Of a stretch of 64,000 nucleotides of DNA, positions 42,022 to 50,034 are shown in pieces. The position numbers and the translations under genes are program-made. The notes beneath the pieces are model-generated. The model ran no database searches, had not been told where the DNA came from, and saw only the letters and a list, made by a program, of their open reading frames with translations. The first letter of the stretch is position 1, and the number at the start of each line of letters is the position of its first letter. This DNA comes from CAYMPH01 sp964529415 (GTDB lineage Bacteria; Spirochaetota; UBA4802; UBA5550). The stretch is from assembly GCA_964529415.1 (NCBI GenBank), contig CAZGWD010000012.1, forward strand, positions 1 through 64,000. The letters are read 5' to 3'.

Positions 42022-42756
42022 CTATCTTTTTAAATTCCTTTTATTAAAAAGATCTTCAGAAACTGGCGCATCAAAAATTATATTGATAGTTTCAATTGTT
42101 GTTCTAGAATTTTTTTTGCGGACATCATGAATTTCTGTTTTTTTTGGGATATATCTTCCGCCAATATTTACTACATCTGTCGAAGTAAAAGTTTTTATAA
42201 GCCTTCCACCCCTTGCATACATTTCCATTTTAAGCGGAAGGTAAATTTTTTTATCAATATACATAATTTGCTTTTCATATGAAGCGTCAGGCACAAGAGC
42301 ATTTAGTTCAACAACAAAGCAGTCTTTGCCGTCAAATTTTTCCTCTTTCAGTAATTTTGATGAATATTTTTTCCTTGCCTCTTCAGTTTCAAGCATATCT
42401 TCATAGGAAATATCGCTGCCCATCATTCCCTGCTTAAGCATGTGCCCGGAAATTTTCATTATATCATCCGCATCAGGAAAATATATCCATAGCTCTTTAC
42501 CTGATTTCAGATATTTTACACCTCTGTCTTCCGGGTTTGTAAACCACATGAATGATTTCAGCCCTTCTTTTTTCCCGTAACCTTCTATTGTTTTTAGGAG
42601 CTGCGTTTTTCCTTTGGTGATAGTCATTTTTGATGAAAATTTTTGAGTTATATATACTCTGTTTTTATCTACCTTGGAAATTATTTCTTCAGATGTTTCT
42701 GCCAGAGCAAAGGCAGGCAGCAGAATACCTAATAATAAAATTAAAGCAGTTTTCAT
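42022..42756 (-). CDS. LolA-like outer-membrane lipoprotein-sorting protein
   Basis: A 244-residue periplasmic protein with a cleavable signal (MKTALILLLGILLPAFALAE). The mature part matches the 'outer membrane lipoprotein-sorting protein' family, a half-open beta-barrel related to LolA: KMTITKG, MWFTNPEDRGVKYL, ELWIYFPDADDIMKISGHM, GSDISYEDM and KDCFVVEL. Family members are commonly encoded next to FtsX-type ABC genes, as here. It presumably carries a lipid or lipoprotein across the periplasm. The TetR gene lies 68 bases upstream. Confidence 0.87.
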   Translation of the reverse strand: MKTALILLLGILLPAFALAETSEEIISKVDKNRVYITQKFSSKMTITKGKTQLLKTIEGYGKKEGLKSFMWFTNPEDRGVKYLKSGKELWIYFPDADDIMKISGHMLKQGMMGSDISYEDMLETEEARKKYSSKLLKEEKFDGKDCFVVELNALVPDASYEKQIMYIDKKIYLPLKMEMYARGGRLIKTFTSTDVVNIGGRYIPKKTEIHDVRKKNSRTTIETINIIFDAPVSEDLFNKRNLKR

Positions 42757-42786
42757 ATTTTTTCTCCTATTGATAATTAATAATTT

Positions 42787-42812
42787 GTCATCCCCGCATA
42801 CGCGGGAATGAC
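42787..42812. repeat. REP-like palindrome
   Basis: GTCATCCCCGC and GCGGGAATGAC form an 11-base stem with one mismatch and a 4-base loop. It lies between the TetR gene and the LolA-like gene and is the best-preserved member of the family also seen at 10725-10832 and 35061-35108. Confidence 0.65.
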
Positions 42813-42824
42813 AGTAAAAATATT

Positions 42825-43406
42825 TTATTCTGATTTTCCCATAATACCGAAAAAGAAAAAATTTAAAATTACAGAAAGTCTTATTTCTTTATCCGGATAT
42901 AACTGTAAAATGGTTTCATCGTTGTATAAATCGCCTGTTTTATACATCATATATATAAAAAATTCCCGTGAATATTGCGGACTGATGGCTTTTTCTTTTA
43001 TTCCTGCATCATACATTACTTCAATGCTTTTGGTTCTTTCGGCTGTTTTAGAAATGAGGTATTTATATATATAAGAATCACTATCAGCAGCATCTTTGAT
43101 GAAAGCATCGCTGTATTCCGAAGCTGATTCCAGTTTGAATTCAATTACAGCTTTTATTTTTTCCATGAAAGGAATTTTTTTTTCAATTATCGAATTATAT
43201 TTATTATATCCTTCATCAATAAGTTCATCTAAAATTTTTATTACAAGATCACGCTTGTTCGAGAAATGCTTGTAAAATGTCATTTTACTGACTTCGGATT
43301 TTTCGCATATTTCCTCAATGGTTATACGCTTTATTCCGTGTTTGAAAAAAAGTTCCTTGGCAGTATCAATCAGTTTTCTGTGTTTTTTATTTTCTGCTTT
43401 TATCAT
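42825..43406 (-). CDS. TetR-family transcriptional regulator
   Basis: A 193-residue regulator. The N-terminal helix-turn-helix (KELFFKHGIKRITIEEICEKSEVSKMTFYKHFSNKRDLV, ~18-56) is classic TetR. The C-terminal helical ligand domain is not assignable. It sits inside the leftward ABC/LolA/outer-membrane cluster, between the second permease and the LolA-like gene, and is the likely regulator of that cluster. The inducer is unknown. Confidence 0.9.
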   Translation of the reverse strand: MIKAENKKHRKLIDTAKELFFKHGIKRITIEEICEKSEVSKMTFYKHFSNKRDLVIKILDELIDEGYNKYNSIIEKKIPFMEKIKAVIEFKLESASEYSDAFIKDAADSDSYIYKYLISKTAERTKSIEVMYDAGIKEKAISPQYSREFFIYMMYKTGDLYNDETILQLYPDKEIRLSVILNFFFFGIMGKSE

Positions 43407-43452
43407 AAATTTAAATTATTCCCATCCCCGGAAAATTAACTTAAAATATAAA

Positions 43453-43566
43453 TGTGTAAGAAAGGGAGATGTAAGAGATGGATGAGATGAAAGAGATAAA
43501 GTATTGATAAAATAAATTATATATCTCCATATCTCTTTAATCCCCTTATCTCCTATTTTTACACAA
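43453..43566. repeat. Purine-rich imperfect inverted repeat, copy A
   Basis: The left arm starts TGTGTAAGAAAGGGAGAT and continues as G/A-rich GAGAT repeats. The right arm is C/T-rich and ends ATTTTTACACA, the approximate reverse complement of the left. It fills the gap between the second permease gene and the TetR gene. A related copy with the same TGTGTAAGA opening is at 60360-60456. Confidence 0.6.
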
Positions 43567-43577
43567 ATAAATAAATC

Positions 43578-44780
43578 CTATTTCCTCAAAGCTTCTGCAG
43601 GCAAAAGTTTATTTGAATATCTTGCAGGTATCATTGCTGCAAGAGCAGGAACTATTATGCAAAGTACAACAGCTCCGAGCAAACTTAAAAGACTCAGCTT
43701 GGGAAACATAATGTAGTCAAAAGGCATGTCGAAATTTCTCATCATTGCCTCAAGATTTACACCTCCGGTAAGATTTATTGCGACTATGATCGAATAGCCG
43801 ATAACTGCTCCAAGCACGCCTCCTATTGCACCCATAATGACCCCCTCAATAGTAAGGCCCCAGAATACCTCGCTGTCTGACATGCCGAGAGCTTTCATTG
43901 TGCCGATTTCTCTGATCCGCTCGAAAATATTCATCATCATTGTATTGACTATAACAAACGATGCGAGAAAAAGTATAAGACCTCCGAATATTACATACAT
44001 GTATTTCATCCCTTTTAGCATTGCATATAAAGCTCCAATCTGTTCAGCGTAACCCTGAGCTCTTGCACCATCAGGAAGTATCTTCTGTATTGATTTTATA
44101 AGAAAATCAACCTTTTCCCTGTCATTGCCGTACACAAGAATTTCAGTTGCACCTGTATTCATTTTTAACAGTCGGCGCGCATCAGCAAGGCTTATGAAAA
44201 AGAACTTCCTGTCAAAAAGGGAATTGCCCAGTTTGAAAATTCCATCAACTCTGAGTTTGATTCCGTTTAATCCGCCTTGTGCGGTTTTTGAAGCTATAAT
44301 TATATTCTGTCCCTGTTTTATTCCCAGACGTTTTGCAAGTAAATGCCCGATATAAATTCCTGAATTCCCGAGACTTCCTTCTATCATTTTTTCCTTTAAC
44401 TTGTACCTGTTTTCAGAAAGGTTAAGGCCGACACCCAGAGATTCGATTGTGTTATCTCCGTTTGAAAGAAGAATCCCGAACCGAACTCTCGGCTCAACAG
44501 CTGTTACGCCAGGAATTTTTTTAATTTCACTTACAAGGATATCTGCATCCTGGATGTTTTCTTCTACAGGCATAAAACGTTCGCGCTTGATAAATTCATC
44601 AGATGCAATACGCACGAGTCCTGTCTGGTTCTTTATGTACATATCGATATAAAAATCCATTAGACCTGATATCCACCCCTGCGCCAGCCCGACAATCATG
44701 GCAGCAGAAAACACTGATAAAATTGTCAGAAATGAACGCTTTTTATTTCTCTTTAAATTCTTTATTGCAAGTTTCCACAT
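43578..44780 (-). CDS. FtsX-like (MacB/LolC-type) ABC permease, second of pair
   Basis: A 400-residue inner-membrane permease: TM1 at ~18-38, a large periplasmic MacB-type core (~40-260) and three C-terminal segments (~268-292, 315-345 and 360-385). NKKRSFLTILSVFSAAMIVGLAQGW at the N-terminus and IREIGTMKALGMSDSEVF before TM3 are the FtsX/LolCE signatures. It probably pairs with the permease at 44792-46015 (12 bases upstream) and the ATPase at 46026. LolCE-type transporters extract lipoproteins from the inner membrane; MacB-type ones act by mechanotransmission. Confidence 0.88.
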   Translation of the reverse strand: MWKLAIKNLKRNKKRSFLTILSVFSAAMIVGLAQGWISGLMDFYIDMYIKNQTGLVRIASDEFIKRERFMPVEENIQDADILVSEIKKIPGVTAVEPRVRFGILLSNGDNTIESLGVGLNLSENRYKLKEKMIEGSLGNSGIYIGHLLAKRLGIKQGQNIIIASKTAQGGLNGIKLRVDGIFKLGNSLFDRKFFFISLADARRLLKMNTGATEILVYGNDREKVDFLIKSIQKILPDGARAQGYAEQIGALYAMLKGMKYMYVIFGGLILFLASFVIVNTMMMNIFERIREIGTMKALGMSDSEVFWGLTIEGVIMGAIGGVLGAVIGYSIIVAINLTGGVNLEAMMRNFDMPFDYIMFPKLSLLSLLGAVVLCIIVPALAAMIPARYSNKLLPAEALRK

Positions 44781-44791
44781 ACAAGGCCCCC

Positions 44792-46015
44792 TTATTGAAT
44801 CGTGCGCAGGCAGTCAACAGGCTGCATTTTCATTACTTTTTTTGCCGGATAGTAACTGGCTAATACGCTTAAGGCAGTAGCCATGAACATCGAAATAAAA
44901 TAAGCGCCAATTGGCCATGTTGATTTAATAACTCCGAGGAATGCATAATCTATTCCTGCAAGTGCTGCATAATCAATTCCAACAACCACAAAATAAAGAT
45001 TCATGAATGTGCCGAGTATTGCACCGATTATGCTGCCTATCAGGCCAATTACAAGCCCCTCGAATACAAAAAGATTCCTTGCTTCATAATCCTGCATTCC
45101 CAGAGCTTTCAGAGTCCCTATCTCGCGTCTTTTTTCAAGTACAGATATCAGCATGGTGTTGACTATACCTACTGCGCCGATTGCAAGAATAAACAGGAGA
45201 AGTATATCAAACACCCTCTTTTTTATTTCAACAGCAGCCTGAAGACCTTCATTCTGCTGATCCCAGCGGTCCATCTTGAAGCTGGGAAGATCTTTCTGCA
45301 GTTCCGCTGTATATTTTTTTACCTGGTTCAGGTCTTCAGTTTTCGCATCAGTAAGGACTGCAAACTCGGTTACTCCGCTGACATTCATTGCTTTCATAGC
45401 TTCATCGAGGTTTACAAAAACTGTTCCCATATTAACTTTTTCGTCGGAGCAGTTCAGTAATCCGCTGACGGAAAGCTGCATTGAAGTTACCATATCATCT
45501 TTATTGCGGAATGTGATGTATATAACATCTCCAAGATTCAGTTTCATATCCGCAGCAAGTTTCTTGCCTACAACAACTCCCTGTTTTGCAAATCCGCCTT
45601 CATATATGTACTGTTTAAGGGCAAAAACAGTTTTATCCTGCACAGGATCAACACCTACTGCAACTATGGGAGACGTATCCTGGCTGTTGTCAATCTCTCC
45701 TAAAATCTGAAGTCTGCCGGTATATCCTTTAATAAATTTTTTTGATTTAAGCGCGTCCGTAACTTTATCAATATCTGTGATTATATTTTCTTTATCAAAC
45801 GGTCGGTCCTTGTCGAAATTTTCAGACTGTATTTTAAAATGCCCTGTTTCAAATTCTATCGTGTTCTTGAAACTGGTCCTGTCAAATCCGTCAAAGAGTC
45901 CTGCCATCAGAATATAAATCGAAACGCCGAACGAAAGCATTAAAAATGTGAGTATAGTGCGCCTTTTCGAGCGGGTTATGTTTTTCATGGCAAGTTTAAA
46001 TATATAGCTGTTCAT
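44792..46015 (-). CDS. FtsX-like (MacB/LolC-type) ABC permease, first of pair
   Basis: A 407-residue permease with the same layout as its downstream partner: TM1 (~20-42, TILTFLMLSFGVSIYILMAGLF), a periplasmic core, then three C-terminal segments preceded by KRREIGTLKALGMQDYEARNLFVFEG. It is related to but clearly distinct from its neighbour, so the transporter is probably a heterodimer as in LolC/LolE. It starts 10 bases after the ATPase stop. Confidence 0.88.
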   Translation of the reverse strand: MNSYIFKLAMKNITRSKRRTILTFLMLSFGVSIYILMAGLFDGFDRTSFKNTIEFETGHFKIQSENFDKDRPFDKENIITDIDKVTDALKSKKFIKGYTGRLQILGEIDNSQDTSPIVAVGVDPVQDKTVFALKQYIYEGGFAKQGVVVGKKLAADMKLNLGDVIYITFRNKDDMVTSMQLSVSGLLNCSDEKVNMGTVFVNLDEAMKAMNVSGVTEFAVLTDAKTEDLNQVKKYTAELQKDLPSFKMDRWDQQNEGLQAAVEIKKRVFDILLLFILAIGAVGIVNTMLISVLEKRREIGTLKALGMQDYEARNLFVFEGLVIGLIGSIIGAILGTFMNLYFVVVGIDYAALAGIDYAFLGVIKSTWPIGAYFISMFMATALSVLASYYPAKKVMKMQPVDCLRTIQ

Positions 46016-46025
46016 GATATTTACC

Positions 46026-46709
46026 TCACCTGGTTTTTCCTGACTTTATTTTTCCATCATGAACTTCTATCAGCCTTTTTGCGTGCTTCATTACAAGCTT
46101 GTCGTGTGTTGAAAAAATGAATGTAACACCGTCTTTTTTATTCAGCTCCTGCATAAGCTTAACAATAGATTCGCCGGTTTTTGAATCGAGATTTGCAGTA
46201 GGCTCATCAGCAAGAATGATCTTGGGCTTTTTAATAAGAGCTCGTGCAATGGAAACGCGCTGCTGCTGTCCGCCGGAAAGTTCAAGGGGCTTACGTTTCT
46301 CAAGACCGGTTAGGCCCACCCTTTCAAGAATTGCTTTTATCATATCTGCAATTTCTGAATCATTATGATTACCTAAAAGTTTCAGCGGCATTTCGATATT
46401 TTCAAATACTGATAAAACCGGAATGAGATTATACGTCTGGAATATAAAACCAAAGTGGTCCCTGCGCAAAAAAGCCAGCTCATTTGTTTTCTTGGCCATG
46501 AGATCATCACCATTGAGCAGTATCTGTCCGCTTTCGCCGCGGTCAATGCAGCCTATGCAGTTGAGCAGTGTGGTTTTTCCTGAGCCGCTCGGGCCTGCAA
46601 TAGCTGTGAATTCGCCTGAAGCAATATTCAGATTTATTCCGCGCAGAGCATGAAATTCTATATCTCCGGAATGATATGTTTTGTTGAGTTCTTTAATTTC
46701 GAGCAGCAT
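46026..46709 (-). CDS. LolD/MacB-type ABC transporter ATP-binding protein
   Basis: A 227-residue ATPase: Walker A GPSGSGKTT (~40-48), Q-loop FIFQTYNLIPVLSVFENIEMPL (the LolD/MacB-type extension), signature LSGGQQQR, Walker B IILADEPT, and H-loop FSTHD. It is the first gene of a leftward cluster with two FtsX-type permeases, a TetR regulator, a LolA-like carrier and an outer-membrane protein. Confidence 0.93.
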   Translation of the reverse strand: MLLEIKELNKTYHSGDIEFHALRGINLNIASGEFTAIAGPSGSGKTTLLNCIGCIDRGESGQILLNGDDLMAKKTNELAFLRRDHFGFIFQTYNLIPVLSVFENIEMPLKLLGNHNDSEIADMIKAILERVGLTGLEKRKPLELSGGQQQRVSIARALIKKPKIILADEPTANLDSKTGESIVKLMQELNKKDGVTFIFSTHDKLVMKHAKRLIEVHDGKIKSGKTR

Positions 46710-46791
46710 AAACTATCCCCCATGATTCCAGAATTTTTATACAGTATTATAAAAAAAATACATATTTATAATAAGCTTACGATTTTAATAT

Positions 46792-46820
46792 AAAATATTA
46801 AAAATAGTAAGTTTTGTCAA
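46792..46820 (-). promoter_or_regulatory. Putative promoter of the ABC/LolA cluster
   Basis: Read leftward, a perfect TTGACA (46820-46815) and TATTTT (46797-46792, four of six) are separated by 17 bases. The leader to the ATPase start would be about 75 bases. Confidence 0.45.
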
Positions 46821-46910
46821 CTAAATTTTTTTTATAATAAAGTTTGACTGAAAAAATAAATTATATGTGCATGTTTCTATATTAAATAAAAATTTTATAA
46901 AAGGTTTTAT

Positions 46911-47285
46911 ATGAAATACATAGTTGTAATTGATGATTCACCTACAATTAGAATGGCTGTTGAATTTGCGATTAAATCTTTCGGCATATCCATATTACAG
47001 GCAGACAATGGAAAATGCGCTCTGGAAAAAATTGCTGATATTAAAAGCAAAGGCAATGATATTGTACTTTGCATTACAGATATTAATATGCCTGAAATGG
47101 ATGGTATAACTTTCATAAAAGAATTCCGCAAAACAGACAAATTTACTCCCATACTTGTTTTAACCACAGATACTGCTAATGAAAAAATTCAAGAGGGTAA
47201 AGATGCAGGCGCATCAGCCTGGATAATTAAACCTTTTACACCAGCTGATTTTACAGATGTTATACACAAGCTGATTAAATTATAA
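46911..47285 (+). CDS. CheY-like single-domain response regulator
   Basis: A 124-residue receiver domain. It shows the acidic pair in VIDDSPTIR (~7-8), the phospho-accepting Asp in CITDINMPEMDGI (~60), Thr in VLTTDT and Lys in IIKPFTPADF. All catalytic residues are intact, so it is a working phospho-receiver without an output domain. It precedes the adenylate cyclase gene by 68 bases on the same strand; a histidine kinase is not in the window. Confidence 0.92.
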   Translation: MKYIVVIDDSPTIRMAVEFAIKSFGISILQADNGKCALEKIADIKSKGNDIVLCITDINMPEMDGITFIKEFRKTDKFTPILVLTTDTANEKIQEGKDAGASAWIIKPFTPADFTDVIHKLIKL

Positions 47286-47353
47286 TATTCAGTTAATTTT
47301 TACAAAAAAATCCCGAAAAGGGATCTAATCTTCAGTATTTCAAAAGGCAGATT

Positions 47354-48871
47354 ATGGATGATCTCAGGAAAATTTCATTTTTAAAAGTATTCACTATACT
47401 GGTTGGAGTTCCATTTTCAGCAAATATGATTGCTGTTGTTGCAATGATGCCTATTTATAAAATAATACGCAGCGCGGATGACTGGAAAATCTTAACCAGG
47501 GTGCTGGAAGGTACTAATGAAATTTTAATGGTATTTACCTTTTTAGTGCCGTTTACTATAATAAATATTTATTTATATCCTGTGTTGAGGCCTTTGCTCG
47601 CTTCGGGTAAAAACGAAACCGTGAATGTTATTAAAAAAAGAATAATAAATTCACCTCTCGTAATCAGCATGATTACAATTGCCGGCTGGATTGTTATGGC
47701 AGTTGGTTTTATTTCAGTCATGAAAATAAAGGGGATTGAAATTCCTAATCGTGTTCCAATAAAATTTTTTATAGAAATGATTCTTATTGGAAGCCTCTGT
47801 TTTGTTATCTGCTATTATATGCTGGAATTTCTTACAAGGAAATTTCTTGTTTCCAGCTATTTCCAGGAGAACAGGATCAGTGATGTTAAAAAAACAATTC
47901 ATTTATCCATAAGATCACGGTTCTATATCTATTTTTTTGCTGTAGCATTTTTCCCGCTGTTCCTATTAAACAATATTTTTTTAGTTCAGGAAACTGCAGC
48001 TGAATTAAAAATTCAGGTTGTAATAATCAGTCTTGTTGTTATTATTTTGGGAATTTTTCTTACATTTATATTTTCCCGTTCATACCAGAATCCTCTTATT
48101 GTCATGAAATATGCTGCAAGAAATATTCAGGATGGCAGGTTCGATATTAATATTCCGGTTATTTCCAATGATGAGGTCGGCAAGCTCTGCGAAGGGATAA
48201 ACTCCATGGCTTCAGGACTTAAAGAAAAAGAATTCATCAAGGATACATTCGGCAAAATTGTTGATCCGCGCGTAAGGGATTTTCTCCTGCAGGGCAATAT
48301 GGAGCTCGGCGGAGAAATGAAGGAAGTTACAATCCTCTTTTCAGATATCCGTTCCTTTACTGCCACATCAGAAAAAATGGAACCGGATAAAGTGGTTGCA
48401 TGGCTTAACAGGTATTTTGACAAAATGAGCAGATGCATCACTGATGAAAAAGGCCTGGTTAATAAATATATCGGAGATGCTATCATGGCAATTTTCGGCG
48501 CTCCGATCAATCAGGAGGACCATGCTGATGCTGCTGTCCGTGCAGCACACAGGATGATAGATGAGCTGGAAGAATTGAACAGAGAGTTTTCCGCAGATCA
48601 GCTGCCGCCGATTTCCATAGGAATAGGCATTCATACAGGACCGGTTCTTGCGGGTAACATAGGTTCATCTGACAGGATGGAATACACTGTAATAGGAGAT
48701 GCTGTGAATGTTGCTTCAAGGCTTGAATCTCTTACAAAGGATTATCAGAAACCGATACTCATGTCTGAAACAACATCAAAAGCTCTGAAGGATAAATATT
48801 CAATGCAGTGCCTGAACAAAGTTTCCATACGCGGCAAGGAAGAACCCATGGACCTGTATTATTGTGAATAG
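47354..48871 (+). CDS. Membrane-bound class III adenylate cyclase with HAMP domain
   Basis: A 505-residue protein with six predicted membrane segments (~12-35, 55-78, 102-124, 137-160, 190-210, 222-240), a HAMP linker (~241-294) and a class III nucleotide cyclase domain (~320-505). Metal-binding Asp331 (LFSDIRSF) and Asp375 (KYIGDAIMAIFG) are present, Lys371 marks adenine recognition, and the transition-state Asn/Arg lie in VIGDAVNVASRLE. It probably makes cyclic AMP in response to a membrane signal. No cAMP-receptor protein is seen in the window. Confidence 0.9.
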   Translation: MDDLRKISFLKVFTILVGVPFSANMIAVVAMMPIYKIIRSADDWKILTRVLEGTNEILMVFTFLVPFTIINIYLYPVLRPLLASGKNETVNVIKKRIINSPLVISMITIAGWIVMAVGFISVMKIKGIEIPNRVPIKFFIEMILIGSLCFVICYYMLEFLTRKFLVSSYFQENRISDVKKTIHLSIRSRFYIYFFAVAFFPLFLLNNIFLVQETAAELKIQVVIISLVVIILGIFLTFIFSRSYQNPLIVMKYAARNIQDGRFDINIPVISNDEVGKLCEGINSMASGLKEKEFIKDTFGKIVDPRVRDFLLQGNMELGGEMKEVTILFSDIRSFTATSEKMEPDKVVAWLNRYFDKMSRCITDEKGLVNKYIGDAIMAIFGAPINQEDHADAAVRAAHRMIDELEELNREFSADQLPPISIGIGIHTGPVLAGNIGSSDRMEYTVIGDAVNVASRLESLTKDYQKPILMSETTSKALKDKYSMQCLNKVSIRGKEEPMDLYYCE

Positions 48872-48917
48872 GAAATATTTTTTTATAGAATTAAAATAGA
48901 AATAAGAGGTAATAAAA

Positions 48918-49505
48918 ATGAAAAAGCTTATTTTTTTAATCGTCGCATTATTTTTCACAATACCATTATTTTCAAAAACTGCTGCAGAATTCACTTTCAA
49001 CGGAATTAAACTGGGAGACAATTACCAGGAAACAATCATGAACAGGCCTCCGTATATGACACCATGTGATAATTACCCGATTGACAAAAATACACGCAGA
49101 GCCATGTTCTATGCTCCGGAAGTTTGCAGGAACACTCCGGCTTTCCCTGACAATACGCTTGTCACTTTCTATCTTAAGTTTGATGATTCTGAAAAAAAAT
49201 ATTCCCAGCCTGTTGAAGTAATATTCTGGCTTGGAGGAAATTATTTCGAGGGAAAGACTGATTTTCCCTACATTGTGGGAATAAAGCCGGAAGCTATAAC
49301 AGCTTTTGGAAAACCTGAAATTATAAACAGGGAGTACAGGAATAAAATATGGAAAGTATACAGATTTGCAGGCGATATTAATGCATTGTCTCTCGATGGA
49401 AAAGTTCTCGGATATATAATAGGACCAATGCCGAAATCTTTTGAAAGTGAACAGTGGCGGATGATATTTAAAATTTACAGGACAATATTTATAAAAAGAA
49501 AATAA
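48918..49505 (+). CDS. Exported hypothetical protein
   Basis: A 195-residue protein with a clear Sec signal peptide (MKKLIFLIVALFFTIPLFSKTAAE). The mature part has two Cys (in TPCDNYP and PEVCRNTP) that could form a disulfide and alternating strands; no family recognised. The opening FNGIKLGDNYQE resembles small periplasmic proteins that begin with a 'G-I-x-L-G' strand. AGAGG precedes the ATG. It follows the cyclase by 46 bases and converges on the DUF1858 gene with two bases between. Confidence 0.7.
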   Translation: MKKLIFLIVALFFTIPLFSKTAAEFTFNGIKLGDNYQETIMNRPPYMTPCDNYPIDKNTRRAMFYAPEVCRNTPAFPDNTLVTFYLKFDDSEKKYSQPVEVIFWLGGNYFEGKTDFPYIVGIKPEAITAFGKPEIINREYRNKIWKVYRFAGDINALSLDGKVLGYIIGPMPKSFESEQWRMIFKIYRTIFIKRK

Positions 49506-49507
49506 AT

Positions 49508-50023
49508 TTATTTTTTATAAAAATATACCCTGAATAATTCATCCTGTTCTTTCACGATCCAATGATCAATCTGCAGGCTTGCAGCCTTATCAATAAGAGG
49601 TGCCGGAAGAAACGGAGCAGTTAATTTATAAATGGAACCATTTTTTTGTTTATTTAAATCTGCAATAACCTGATTAACAGGCTGATCTCCAGCAGCAAGC
49701 ATTTCTCTCGCATCGAATTCCTGGGATATTATTTTTTCATTAAACCAGTCTGGTTTTTTATAATTATATACTCCGTCAACTCCGTCTGTAAACAAGTCCT
49801 GCCCCACTTCTTTGCGTAACAGATTTATCAAATCACCGATTTTAATATTACCTATAGTTGCTGCCTGCTGCAAAGTTGCAATTTTTGCAACTGTTTTCCT
49901 GAGCACAGGATTCTTAAGCTTTTTAAATGCTGGAACATAACCAATCAGTATATCTTCCAGCTGCGGATAGGCTTCAATTAATTGAAGAACTTTAGTTTTG
50001 GGTGTTATTATCAAAATATTCAC
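49508..50023 (-). CDS. DUF1858 plus DUF2249-like protein
   Basis: A 171-residue cytoplasmic protein. The N-terminal ~65 residues (ITPKTKVLQLIEAYPQLEDILIGYVPAFKKLKNP) match the DUF1858 helical domain. The C-terminal ~75 (FDAREMLAAGDQPVNQVIADLNKQKNGSIYKLTAPFLPAPLIDKA) match DUF2249, a small alpha/beta domain related to SirA/TusA folds. These domains recur next to hemerythrin/DUF438 proteins in anaerobes, in genes tied to nitric oxide or redox stress, though the chemistry is unknown. It begins 11 bases after the DUF438 gene. Confidence 0.82.
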   Translation of the reverse strand: MNILIITPKTKVLQLIEAYPQLEDILIGYVPAFKKLKNPVLRKTVAKIATLQQAATIGNIKIGDLINLLRKEVGQDLFTDGVDGVYNYKKPDWFNEKIISQEFDAREMLAAGDQPVNQVIADLNKQKNGSIYKLTAPFLPAPLIDKAASLQIDHWIVKEQDELFRVYFYKK

Positions 50024-50034
50024 TTTTCCTTTTA

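Noticed and set aside
43453..43566. GAGAT-rich stretch as a CRISPR or simple-sequence tract
   Set aside because: The GAGAT motifs are irregularly spaced and the region folds as an inverted repeat, so it is better described as a dispersed element.
47314..47334. Hairpin with a T-run in the leftward direction after the receiver gene
   Set aside because: The 5-base stem is weak and there is no leftward gene for it to terminate; in the rightward direction it lacks a T-run.
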